From assembly GCA_902783815.1 (NCBI GenBank), contig CACZSM010000055.1, positions 1 through 16,917 on the forward strand: a DNA stretch of 16,917 bases. Direction: 5' to 3'. Position numbers and translations under genes: made by a program. Shown here piece after piece: positions 1 through 8,001 of this stretch (positions are counted from its first letter, which is position 1; every line of letters begins with the position of its first letter). This stretch comes from an uncultured Ruminococcus sp. Lineage in GTDB: Bacteria; Bacillota; Clostridia; Oscillospirales; Acutalibacteraceae. The notes beneath the pieces are model-generated. The model was not told the DNA's origin. It made no database searches and saw nothing but the letters and a program-made list of their open reading frames with translations.

Positions 1-1
1 A

Positions 2-961
2 ACAGTAATATTCAATCTTGCAAGAGGAAGCGGTCTGCGAGGATTAAGCGGAATACCGCCGGTAAGAGGAAATATAATAAGACCTCTAATAGAAGTCACA
101 AGAAATGAGATAGAGCAGTACTGCGTTGAGAAAAGCATAGGTTTTGTTACAGACAGTACGAATCTGACAGAGGATTATACAAGAAATAGGATTCGTCATA
201 ATGTTGTGCCAGCGCTTAAAGAAATAAATCCTTCTCTTGAAAGTACGATCATAAGAATGGGCGCAAATTTAAGGGATATAAATGAGTACATATCAATGCA
301 GGCTGAAAGTGCTTTACAGAGCGCAAAGATCAGCGGAGGATATAAAGCTGATATACTTTATAATACTGATAAATCTGTTTTTGCAGAGATTTTGCGGAAT
401 CTGCTTGCTGAGTACGGGATCATTCCGGAAGCAGTACATATCAGACTTGTGAGAGATATATTGCTGACCTCCGGTTCAGTTGAGATAAAAGGAAATGTTT
501 TTGCAGTTTCAAAACAGGGAATACTGAGAATAATAGATATGTCACATTCTGCTCAGTCGGGAATCGCAGATGAGTACGATGTTTTTGATGAAGAAAACAT
601 AGTTATTTGCAACAAAAATATTAAACTAATAAAGATGAATATAGAGGAATATCATAAGTATCAAAAAACTGTTAAAAATTTATTTAATTATGCACTTGAT
701 TATGATACAATACCATTGGCGGCTGTTTTCCGTACAAGACGAAGTGGGGATGTTATAGCTTTGCCGCGCAGGAATGTAAGTAAAAGTATAAAGAAGCTCT
801 TTTGCGAATTAAAGATACCCTGCGAGCAAAGGGACAGTATTATTGTGCTTGCAGACGGGAAAGATATCATGTGGATAGATGGTATTGCAGTCGGGGAAAA
901 ATATGCGGTCAGGAAAAATACAAGAACAGTTGCAGTAATAGATGTCCGGATGAAAGGATAG
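2..961 (+). CDS. tilS: tRNA(Ile)-lysidine synthase, 3' part (5' end outside window)
   Basis: TilS attaches lysine to C34 of the CAU-anticodon tRNA-Ile using ATP, so that the tRNA reads AUA codons. The frame is open from base 2, well upstream of the first possible start (GTG at 206), and the upstream residues match the family: RGSGLRGLSGIPP near the left edge, then RPLIEVTRNEIEQYC, FVTDSTN and YTRNRIRHNVVPAL. These are the core motifs after the PP-loop, so the gene is truncated by the window and not a 251-residue protein. About 319 residues are visible; the N-terminal ATP-binding SGGxDS loop lies outside. The C-terminal part is the less conserved tRNA-binding region. It stops at TAG, 5 bases before hpt, and the hpt ribosome-binding site lies inside its last codons. 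AUA codons are common in this window, which fits the need for this enzyme. Family assignment is secure. Confidence 0.95.
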   Translation, partial: TVIFNLARGSGLRGLSGIPPVRGNIIRPLIEVTRNEIEQYCVEKSIGFVTDSTNLTEDYTRNRIRHNVVPALKEINPSLESTIIRMGANLRDINEYISMQAESALQSAKISGGYKADILYNTDKSVFAEILRNLLAEYGIIPEAVHIRLVRDILLTSGSVEIKGNVFAVSKQGILRIIDMSHSAQSGIADEYDVFDEENIVICNKNIKLIKMNIEEYHKYQKTVKNLFNYALDYDTIPLAAVFRTRRSGDVIALPRRNVSKSIKKLFCELKIPCEQRDSIIVLADGKDIMWIDGIAVGEKYAVRKNTRTVAVIDVRMKG

Positions 962-966
962 TTTGA

Positions 967-1512
967 ATGGATAAGGATGTAGAAAAAATATTGTATGACG
1001 AAAAGTCTCTTGAAAATAAGGCAGCGGAGCTTGCTGAACTGATAAATAATGATTATAAGGGGAAAAAACTGGTCGTTGTCGGTATATTGAAGGGCTGCAT
1101 CGTGTTTCTTGCCGACCTTTTCAGAAGAATAAAAGTTGACTGCGAACTTGATTTTATGGCTGCTTCAAGCTATGGCAGCAGTACAGAGTCCTCGGGCGAA
1201 CTTATAATAAAAAAGGATCTTTCCGCTGACATCAGGAACAAGGATGTCCTGATCGTTGAGGATATCCTTGATACAGGTAATACCCTGTACAGACTTAAGG
1301 ATTATATCAGGTCAAAAAATCCTGCATCAGTAAAGCTGTGTGTTCTTTTTGATAAGCCGGACAGAAGGAAAAGAAACATAAGAGCTGATTACTGCGGCTA
1401 TACTATTGATGATCTGTTCATAGTCGGGTATGGACTTGATTATGACGAGAAATACAGGAATCTGCCGTATGTTGGTGTTTTGAAGCCTGAAATATATAAT
1501 AAATCTAACTAA
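967..1512 (+). CDS. hpt: hypoxanthine phosphoribosyltransferase
   Basis: This purine-salvage enzyme makes IMP or GMP from hypoxanthine or guanine plus PRPP in the cytoplasm. The 181-residue length is normal for the bacterial family. Visible motifs are GILKG (39-43), the SSYG loop (67-70) that closes over the active site, the PRPP-binding loop VLIVEDILDTGNTL (94-107) with its paired acidic residues, and FIVGYGLDYDEKYRNLP (151-167), which contacts the base and pyrophosphate. The start is ATG with AAAGGA inside the end of tilS, about 8 bases upstream. The tilS-hpt-ftsH order is common in Bacillota and suggests one operon. The symbol hprT is also used. Confidence 0.97.
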   Translation: MDKDVEKILYDEKSLENKAAELAELINNDYKGKKLVVVGILKGCIVFLADLFRRIKVDCELDFMAASSYGSSTESSGELIIKKDLSADIRNKDVLIVEDILDTGNTLYRLKDYIRSKNPASVKLCVLFDKPDRRKRNIRADYCGYTIDDLFIVGYGLDYDEKYRNLPYVGVLKPEIYNKSN

Positions 1513-1527
1513 AGGAGTGGAGTACAC

Positions 1528-3468
1528 TTGGATACCAGGAAAATGATTCGCAACCTTTTGATCTATGTCGGAATACCGCTTGTTCTTCTTGTGATCGTTG
1601 CACTGTATTTTTCAATGCAGCCGACAGATGATCATAAAACATCAGAAATTGTTTATATGTTCAAGGATAATAAGGTAAAGGAGTATTCTCTGGATTTCGG
1701 CTCAGGAGAGCTTGTACTTGTAAAAACAAACGGTGAGAAAATGAAAACCACCGTTGCAAGCATCGGTCTTTTTCTGGAAGCTATAGACCCTTATGTAAAG
1801 GACTATAACGAGAAAAATGATACGGATATGGTGTTTACCTGGAAACCAGCCGCGGATAATACATTCCTGCTGAGTATTCTGCCGAATATCATAATAATTG
1901 TTGTATTCATTGTGGTCTGGCTTTATATTATGAGGAAGCTGTCGGATGGTCTTGGCGACCCCGGACATACGATCGGCTTCGGCAAGGCAAGGGTCAAGAA
2001 TATCAGCAATGATAAAAGAAAAACTACCTTCGCTGATGTCGCCGGAGCTGACGAGGAAAAAGAAGAACTTAAAGAAGTAGTTGAATTCCTGAAATCACCA
2101 AAGAAATTCAATGAGCTTGGCGCAAGGATCCCAAAGGGCGTATTGCTTGTGGGACCTCCTGGAACGGGTAAAACACTCCTCGCAAGAGCTGTTGCAGGTG
2201 AAGCAGGAGTACCGTTTTTCTCAATATCAGGTTCTGACTTTGTGGAGATGTTTGTAGGTGTCGGCGCATCAAGAGTAAGAGATCTTTTCAACCAGGCAAA
2301 AAAGGAATCTCCGTGTATCATATTTATTGATGAGATAGATGCTGTCGGCAGACAAAGAGGCGCAGGAATTACCGGAGGTCATGATGAGCGTGAGCAGACT
2401 CTGAATCAGCTGCTTGTAGAGATGGATGGCTTCGGAGTAAATGAAGGCGTTATCATGATAGCAGCAACGAACCGTCCGGATGTCCTTGACCCGGCTTTGA
2501 TGCGTCCGGGCAGATTTGACAGACAGGTAGTTGTCGGCAGACCGGATATCAAGGGCAGAGAAGAGATACTAAAGGTCCATGCAAAGGGCAAGCCCCTCGC
2601 TCCGGATGTTGACCTTAAAACTATTGCTAAAACTACAGCTGGATTTACGGGCGCTGACCTTGAAAATCTGCTTAATGAGGCAGCTTTGCTTGCTGCAAGA
2701 AAAGACCTTAAGGCTATAACAATGGAAGAAGTTGAAGAAGCTACAATAAAGGTAGTTGTCGGAACAGAAAAGAAGTCAAGGGTTATGTCAGATAAGGAAA
2801 AGAAGCTGACGGCATATCATGAGGCAGGTCATGCTATTGCAACTTATTGCTGCCCGACTCAGGATCCTGTTCACGAGATTTCTATTATTCCAAGAGGTCT
2901 GGCAGGTGGCTATACGATGTCGCTGCCTTCTGAGGACAGGTCGTACCGTTCAAAGAAGGAAATGCTTGAAGAGATAGTTGTACTTCTGGGCGGTCGTGTT
3001 GCCGAAGCATTGATACTCGGAGATATCTCTACCGGCGCTTCAAATGATATTGAAAGGGCTACAAAGCTCGTTATTTCAATGATAACAAAATACGGAATGA
3101 GTGAAAAGCTTGGTCCGATAACCTATGGTTCTTCTGATGAGGGTTCATTCCTCGGCAGAGAATTCGGATATTCAAAGAGCTACTCTGAAGATACAGCATC
3201 TGTAATTGATTCGGAAGTAAAGGATTATATTACAAAGGGCTATAAGAAAACAGAGGAAATACTGAATTCCCATATGCCGGAGCTTCACAGAGTTGCACAG
3301 TTCCTTTTTGAGAATGAGAAAATGACAGGCGAACAGTTTGTATGCGCAATGGAGAATAAGGAAATTCCCATCTATGAAGATAAAGACGAGGATGAGGACG
3401 AGGAAATTGTTGAGTCTGTTGCAAATACAGAAGAAGCAGCTGATGAAAAAACAGAAGAAGAAGACTAA
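1528..3468 (+). CDS. ftsH: ATP-dependent zinc metalloprotease FtsH
   Basis: FtsH is a membrane-anchored AAA+ protease that forms hexamers and degrades misassembled membrane proteins and short-lived regulators. Two membrane segments (about 11-28 and 115-135) flank a short extracytoplasmic domain. The AAA module has Walker A GPPGTGKT (209-216), Walker B IIFIDEID (264-271) and the second region of homology, ATNRPDVLDPALMRPGRF (313-330). The peptidase has the zinc motif HEAGH (431-435), with the third ligand probably D507 in ASNDIERAT. The tail after about 615 is a run of Asp and Glu typical of these proteins. The start is TTG: AAAGGAGTGG at 1511-1520 sits well for it, while the next in-frame start, ATG at 1543, is about 25 bases from that site. 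At 646 residues it is full length, with no missing catalytic residue. Confidence 0.98.
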   Translation: MDTRKMIRNLLIYVGIPLVLLVIVALYFSMQPTDDHKTSEIVYMFKDNKVKEYSLDFGSGELVLVKTNGEKMKTTVASIGLFLEAIDPYVKDYNEKNDTDMVFTWKPAADNTFLLSILPNIIIIVVFIVVWLYIMRKLSDGLGDPGHTIGFGKARVKNISNDKRKTTFADVAGADEEKEELKEVVEFLKSPKKFNELGARIPKGVLLVGPPGTGKTLLARAVAGEAGVPFFSISGSDFVEMFVGVGASRVRDLFNQAKKESPCIIFIDEIDAVGRQRGAGITGGHDEREQTLNQLLVEMDGFGVNEGVIMIAATNRPDVLDPALMRPGRFDRQVVVGRPDIKGREEILKVHAKGKPLAPDVDLKTIAKTTAGFTGADLENLLNEAALLAARKDLKAITMEEVEEATIKVVVGTEKKSRVMSDKEKKLTAYHEAGHAIATYCCPTQDPVHEISIIPRGLAGGYTMSLPSEDRSYRSKKEMLEEIVVLLGGRVAEALILGDISTGASNDIERATKLVISMITKYGMSEKLGPITYGSSDEGSFLGREFGYSKSYSEDTASVIDSEVKDYITKGYKKTEEILNSHMPELHRVAQFLFENEKMTGEQFVCAMENKEIPIYEDKDEDEDEEIVESVANTEEAADEKTEEED

Positions 3469-3497
3469 AGTAATAAAAAGATAAGCTGGTGTATTAT

Positions 3498-3526
3498 ACA
3501 AGGAGTGCAATTCCTGCACTCCTTGT
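3498..3526 (+). terminator. perfect 12-bp hairpin between ftsH and uvrA
   Basis: ACAAGGAGTGCA (3498-3509) is exactly complementary to TGCACTCCTTGT (3515-3526), with the five-base loop ATTCC. It lies 29 bases after the ftsH stop and 24 bases before the uvrA start. The bases after it (TCTGTATGG) are not a proper U-tract, so as an intrinsic terminator it is weak. It could also attenuate transcription or protect the 3' end of the upstream message. Confidence 0.5.
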
Positions 3527-3550
3527 TCTGTATGGAAAGACGGAGGGAAT

Positions 3551-5959
3551 ATGTCATTCAAGAAAATAGTAGTAAAGGGTGCAAGGGAGCATAATCTTAA
3601 GAATATAAATGTTGAGATACCGAGAGATGAGCTTGTTGTCCTTACAGGACTTTCAGGGTCGGGTAAATCATCACTTGCATTTGATACGCTTTATGCAGAG
3701 GGACAGCGCAGGTATGTTGAATCGCTTTCGTCGTATGCAAGAATGTTTTTAGGACAGATGGATAAGCCGGATGTGGACAGTATAGACGGTCTTTCGCCGG
3801 CAATATCAATAGATCAGAAAACCACATCAAAAAATCCGCGTTCGACTGTCGGAACGGTAACAGAAATATATGATTACCTCAGACTGATGTATGCAAGGAT
3901 AGGTGTGCCGCATTGTCCTGTCTGCGGAAGGGAGATAAAACAGCAGACTGTAGATCAGATCGTTGATAAGGTAATGGAGCTTCCTGAAAGTACGAAAATA
4001 CAAGTGCTTGCTCCTGTGACAAGATCAAAAAAAGGACAGCATAAAAAAGAACTTGAATCCGCAGCAAAAAGTGGATATGTCAGGGTGAGGGCAGACGGTA
4101 TTATATATGATCTGTCTGAAAATATAGAGCTTGAAAAAAATAAAAAGCATAGTATAGAGATAGTTGTTGACAGACTTGTTATCAGGGATGATATAAGATC
4201 AAGACTTGCGGATTCTGTAGAAACAGCATCAAGGCTTGCATCTGGACTCTGTATAATAGCTGTAAACGGCGGTGAGGATATTTTATTTTCTCAGAATTAT
4301 GCCTGCCCGGAGCATGGAGTAAGCATAGACGAGCTTACGCCGAGGATGTTTTCATTTAATAATCCTTATGGCGCGTGTAAAAAGTGTACCGGACTCGGAG
4401 TGTTCATGAAGATAGATGTGAACAGGATAATCCCGGATATGACAAGGTCTGTCAGACAGGGAGCAATAAAAGGCAGCGGCTGGGCAATGGACGGCAGTAC
4501 GATAGCATCTATGTATTTTGAAGCCTTGGCTGAGAAGTATAATTTTTCGCTTGATGCGCCGCTGAATACGCTTCCGAAGGAAGTTGTGGATGTTCTGCTC
4601 TACGGAACTAACGGTGAAAAGATAATGGTACACCGCAAGGGAGAATACGGCGGCGGTACTTATCAGACGGAATTCGAGGGTATAATAAATAACCTTGAAA
4701 GAAGGTTTAGGGAAACACAAAGCTCATGGATAAAGGCTGAGATAGAAAGCTATATGTCCGCAACGCCCTGCGATGCCTGTAAAGGAAAAAGACTTTCGCC
4801 GGAAAGTCTTTCAGTAACGGTCGGCGGAATGAATATCAGTGAATTCTGTGATATGTCTGTTGAATCTGCATTGGAATTCGTAAAGACAGCTGATTTTTCT
4901 GAAAGAGAAATAATGATAGCAAGGTCGATAACAAAAGAAATTGACAGCAGATTGAATTTTCTGAATAGCGTCGGGCTGTCGTATCTGACATTATCAAGAT
5001 CTGCCGGTACGCTTTCCGGTGGTGAGAGTCAGCGTATAAGACTTGCTACACAGATAGGTTCGTCACTTTCGGGAGTTTTGTATATTCTTGATGAACCGAG
5101 CATAGGCTTGCATCAGAGGGATAATGATAAGCTGATAGCAACTCTGAAAAATCTGCGTGATATCGGAAATACAGTGGTAGTTGTCGAGCATGATGAGGAT
5201 ACCATGTATGCTGCGGATCATATAATTGATATCGGCCCAGGCGCAGGCATACACGGAGGAGAACTTGTCTGTGCAGGTACAGTGGATGATATCAAGAAAT
5301 GTGAAAGGTCAATAACAGGACAGTATCTCAGCAAAAAGAAGTTTATACCTGTCCCTGAGAAAAGACGCAGCGGAAATGGTCTTGAATTGAGGATAAAAGG
5401 AGCATATCAGAATAATCTGAAAAATATAGATGTTGTTTTCCCTCTCGGAAAGTTTATCTGTGTTACAGGCGTGTCTGGATCGGGAAAATCATCACTTGTA
5501 AATGAGATACTGTATAAGGAATTAGCTGAAAAGCTGAATGGCGCAAGACCGGTTCCGATCTGCTGTAAGGAGATAACCGGTTATGAAAACCTTGATAAGG
5601 TAATAGATATAAATCAGTCGCCGATAGGAAGGACTCCGAGATCAAATCCTGCGACATATACAGGAGTATTTACAGATATAAGAGATCTTTTTGCCCACAC
5701 AAATGAAGCAAAAATGCGTGGCTACGGAACGGGCAGATTTTCATTTAATGTAAAGGGAGGCCGTTGTGAAGCGTGTCAGGGTGACGGTATAATCAAAATA
5801 GAGATGCACTTTCTGCCGGATGTATATGTTCCCTGTGAGGTCTGCGGAGGCAAAAGATATAGCCGTGAGACTCTGGAGGTAAAGTACAAAGGAAAGTCCA
5901 TTTATGATGTTCTGGAGATGACGGTCGAGGAAGGCTGTGAATTTTTTTTTTATTTGTAG
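3551..5959 (+). CDS. uvrA: UvrA excinuclease subunit, cut short by an in-frame TAG
   Basis: UvrA is the damage sensor of nucleotide excision repair: a dimer that finds bulky lesions and loads UvrB. The first ATPase half is complete, with Walker A GLSGSGKS (33-40), signature LSGGESQR (488-495) and Walker B ILDEPSIGL (512-520). Zinc-ligand pairs lie at C252/H255 with C276/C279 and at C739/C742 with C762/C765; CPEH replaces the usual CxxC in the first. The second half begins with Walker A GVSGSGKS (640-647) but the protein ends at residue 802, after TVEEGCEFFFYL, where UvrA normally continues. The product would lack the second signature and Walker B, so it is unlikely to repair DNA. GGAGGG sits 3 bases before the ATG. 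The interrupted remainder is annotated separately. This could be a true nonsense mutation or a sequence error. Confidence 0.93.
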   Translation: MSFKKIVVKGAREHNLKNINVEIPRDELVVLTGLSGSGKSSLAFDTLYAEGQRRYVESLSSYARMFLGQMDKPDVDSIDGLSPAISIDQKTTSKNPRSTVGTVTEIYDYLRLMYARIGVPHCPVCGREIKQQTVDQIVDKVMELPESTKIQVLAPVTRSKKGQHKKELESAAKSGYVRVRADGIIYDLSENIELEKNKKHSIEIVVDRLVIRDDIRSRLADSVETASRLASGLCIIAVNGGEDILFSQNYACPEHGVSIDELTPRMFSFNNPYGACKKCTGLGVFMKIDVNRIIPDMTRSVRQGAIKGSGWAMDGSTIASMYFEALAEKYNFSLDAPLNTLPKEVVDVLLYGTNGEKIMVHRKGEYGGGTYQTEFEGIINNLERRFRETQSSWIKAEIESYMSATPCDACKGKRLSPESLSVTVGGMNISEFCDMSVESALEFVKTADFSEREIMIARSITKEIDSRLNFLNSVGLSYLTLSRSAGTLSGGESQRIRLATQIGSSLSGVLYILDEPSIGLHQRDNDKLIATLKNLRDIGNTVVVVEHDEDTMYAADHIIDIGPGAGIHGGELVCAGTVDDIKKCERSITGQYLSKKKFIPVPEKRRSGNGLELRIKGAYQNNLKNIDVVFPLGKFICVTGVSGSGKSSLVNEILYKELAEKLNGARPVPICCKEITGYENLDKVIDINQSPIGRTPRSNPATYTGVFTDIRDLFAHTNEAKMRGYGTGRFSFNVKGGRCEACQGDGIIKIEMHFLPDVYVPCEVCGGKRYSRETLEVKYKGKSIYDVLEMTVEEGCEFFFYL
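5942..5951 (+). repeat. homopolymer run of ten T next to the uvrA stop
   Basis: Ten consecutive T lie between the GAA codon of uvrA and the sequence ATTTGTAG. The run encodes three Phe and the first base of a Tyr codon, where UvrA homologues usually have two Phe followed by a varied linker. It ends 5 bases before the premature TAG. Such runs are prone to replication slippage and to sequencing or assembly error. Confidence 0.9.
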
Positions 5960-6379
5960 CGGATATACAATAAGCTGAAAACGCTCAGGGATGTAGGGCT
6001 TGGATATATAAAGATAGGACAGCCCTCAACAACTCTTTCAGGCGGTGAAGCACAGAGGATAAAACTTGCGACAGAGCTTTCAAAAAGATCGACAGGCAAG
6101 ACAGTATATATACTTGACGAGCCGACAACAGGACTGCATATAGCTGATGTACACAGGCTTACAGAGGTATTGCAGAAGCTGGTCGATAATGGAAATACGG
6201 TAATAGTGATAGAGCATAATCTTGACCTTATAAAGACGGCCGATCATATAATAGACCTCGGACCAGAGGGCGGCGATGGAGGCGGAACAGTCATAGCCTG
6301 CGGAACACCTGAGGAAATATGCAGGGATGAGAGTTCCTATACGGGACAGTACCTCAGAAAGTATCTTTCCGGGAATTGA
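5960..6379 (+). pseudogene. uvrA: C-terminal remainder of uvrA, in frame after the TAG
   Basis: Reading on in the same frame as the upstream uvrA gives 139 residues that are conserved UvrA throughout: KLKTLRDVGLGYIKIGQPS, the second signature LSGGEAQR (829-836 of the joined frame), Walker B ILDEPTTGL (854-862), the switch segment VIEHNLDLIKTADHIIDLGP and PEGGDGGG, ending in TGA. The joined frame is 943 codons including the TGA, leaving 942 codon positions of which 803 is the TAG; this is normal UvrA length. There is no ATG in this stretch, and the only internal starts (such as TTG at 6170) fall after the Walker B, so independent translation of a useful protein is unlikely. The intact coding suggests a recent interruption or a sequence error rather than an old pseudogene. 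Confidence 0.9.
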
Positions 6380-6439
6380 CTGTTGTGTTATCACTCTGCA
6401 TTGCATAAAGGACATTGTGTTGTTGTGTGGGGGTATGAA

Positions 6440-7336
6440 ATGTTTGGATATATCCGTCCGTATAAGGACGAATTGAAAATGAAGGATCATGAGATATATA
6501 AAAGCGTATATTGCGGTCTTTGCAGACATCTCGGAAAGGATTATGGTCTGCTTGCAAGGATGACTCTCAGTTATGATTGTACAGTGCTGGCAATGCTTGC
6601 AATGTCCCTGAAAAATGATGGCTGTACTGTAAGCGGTAAACGCTGCTGCTGTAATCCTCTGAAAAAGTGCCTGATGTGTGAAACTGATAACGAGGGCAGC
6701 TTTGAATTTGCCGGAGCTATATCGGTCATAATGGCTTATTACAAGCTGACGGATACAATGCTTGACAGCGGAATATTCAAAAGATGTGCAGCCGCAGTGC
6801 TTCAGCTGCTTCTCAGGCGTAATTACCGCAGGGCTGCAGGAAAATATCCGGAAATAGACAGCCTCACTTCGGAAATGATGCAAAAGCAGATAAAACTTGA
6901 AAAAGAGGACTCAAATACGGATAGAAGCGCTGAACCAAGTGCAGCGGTAATATCTGAGCTGTGCAAGATGCTTGCAAAAAATGAAAGTGAAAGACTTGTT
7001 CTCGGGGAATTCGGGTATTATGTCGGAAGGTGGATATATCTTATGGATGCTGCGGATGACCTTGAGGATGATATAAAGCATGGAAGATTTAACCCGTACA
7101 AGAAGGCAGCAGGGGACAATATGTCAGAAGCGGCAGAATACTGTAATTCGTCGCTGAATATGACTGTTGCGAGGATAATACAGGCATATGATCTTCTGGA
7201 TATCGGACTGTACAGGGATATACTTGATAATATCGTGTATCAGGGACTTGCATATCAGCAGAAGTTCTGCCTTTTTGACAAAAGGCAGAAGAACATAAAA
7301 AACAGGATAATACGGCTTGAAAATAATCAGGAATGA
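6440..7336 (+). CDS. DUF5685 family protein of unknown function
   Basis: The 298 residues begin MFGYIRPYKDELK and continue through VYCGLC, which I recognise as the opening of the DUF5685 family of Clostridia. I do not know a demonstrated function. Visible features are cysteine pairs that could bind a metal (C25/C28, C69-C71, C77/C80), helical segments throughout, and an Asp-rich motif LMDAADDLEDDIKHGRFNP (201-219). No signal peptide or clear membrane segment is seen. The frame is open further upstream to a TTG at 6383, but ATG at 6440 is chosen because the family starts with MFGY and a GGGGG stretch lies 6 bases upstream; a GTG at 6425 with AAAGGA 12 bases before it is the alternative. The stop lies 32 bases before the J-domain gene, a pairing seen in related genomes. 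Confidence 0.8.
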   Translation: MFGYIRPYKDELKMKDHEIYKSVYCGLCRHLGKDYGLLARMTLSYDCTVLAMLAMSLKNDGCTVSGKRCCCNPLKKCLMCETDNEGSFEFAGAISVIMAYYKLTDTMLDSGIFKRCAAAVLQLLLRRNYRRAAGKYPEIDSLTSEMMQKQIKLEKEDSNTDRSAEPSAAVISELCKMLAKNESERLVLGEFGYYVGRWIYLMDAADDLEDDIKHGRFNPYKKAAGDNMSEAAEYCNSSLNMTVARIIQAYDLLDIGLYRDILDNIVYQGLAYQQKFCLFDKRQKNIKNRIIRLENNQE

Positions 7337-7368
7337 TATTGCCGCGATCTTAAGGAAAGGGTGATCTT

Positions 7369-8001
7369 GTGTCGGATCCATATAAAATACTAAATGTTTC
7401 ACGCAGCGCAACAGATGATGAAATAAAAAAGGCATACAGAAATCTTGCTAAAAAATACCATCCTGATAAATATCAGAACAGTCCTCTTGCGGATCAGGCT
7501 GCGGAAAAAATGAAAGAGATCAATGCAGCATACGATCAGATACTGAGTGAAAGAAAAAGCAATATTCCATATAATCCGGACGGATCAAGCCACTATTACC
7601 AGGAAGACAGGTACTATTCCGAGCAGGGTGGAAATGAATTTTTTTCAAGGATCCGTATGCTTATCAATCAGCAAAGGTATGATGAAGCCGAAAGGCTGCT
7701 TGCAGGAGTACAGCCTACGGAACGGACTGCTGAATGGTATTATCTTATGGGTGTGCTTTGCTATATCATGGGCAGACTTGACGAGGGTGAGAATTATCTG
7801 AATACAGCCTGCAGGATGGATCCCGGCAATTCTGAATATGCAAAAATGAAAATGAATGTAGATCAGATAAAGGGAGGCTCACGGGGCGGATACCGAAGAA
7901 GCAGCTCTTCCTCTGATAACTGTGATATGTGCAGTATATGTTCATGTATGCTTTGTGTATCGCAGTGCTGCTGTGATTGCTCAAAAATATGCGGAAACTG
8001 A
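7369..8001 (+). CDS. J-domain protein with TPR-like repeat and cysteine-rich tail
   Basis: The N-terminus is a J domain: DPYKILNVSRSATDDEIKKAY and the diagnostic HPD at 31-33, which stimulates DnaK ATPase in this family. It is not DnaJ itself: there is no Gly/Phe linker, no CxxCxGxG zinc repeats and no substrate-binding beta domain, and it is only 210 residues. Residues 91-165 form helix pairs resembling TPR units (YDEAERLLAG, WYYLMGVLCYIMGRLDEGE, LNTACRMDPGN). After a Gly/Ser/Arg linker the last 26 residues hold ten cysteines (185, 188, 191, 193, 196, 200, 201, 202, 204, 208). The start is GTG at 7369 with AAGGAAAGG 8 bases upstream. It probably works with the preceding DUF5685 protein, as specific co-chaperone or scaffold; that is inference. 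Confidence 0.85.
   Translation: MSDPYKILNVSRSATDDEIKKAYRNLAKKYHPDKYQNSPLADQAAEKMKEINAAYDQILSERKSNIPYNPDGSSHYYQEDRYYSEQGGNEFFSRIRMLINQQRYDEAERLLAGVQPTERTAEWYYLMGVLCYIMGRLDEGENYLNTACRMDPGNSEYAKMKMNVDQIKGGSRGGYRRSSSSSDNCDMCSICSCMLCVSQCCCDCSKICGN

Noticed and set aside
959..5959. Reassignment of TAG to an amino acid in this organism
   Set aside because: tilS ends at TAG at the expected protein end and hpt starts 5 bases later; a general reassignment would extend TilS into hpt.
5942..5978. Phase variation or programmed frameshifting on the T10 run
   Set aside because: Removing one T leads to TGA at 5976-5978 and adding one leads to TAA at 5971-5973, while three-base changes keep the TAG, so no single slip restores UvrA.
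6170..6379. A separate 69-residue plus-strand gene
   Set aside because: It is the in-frame end of uvrA after Walker B, starting at an internal TTG with no ribosome-binding site.
6080..6883. 267-residue minus-strand frame
   Set aside because: It lies opposite the uvrA end and the DUF5685 gene, both recognisable families, and its translation has no coherent domain.
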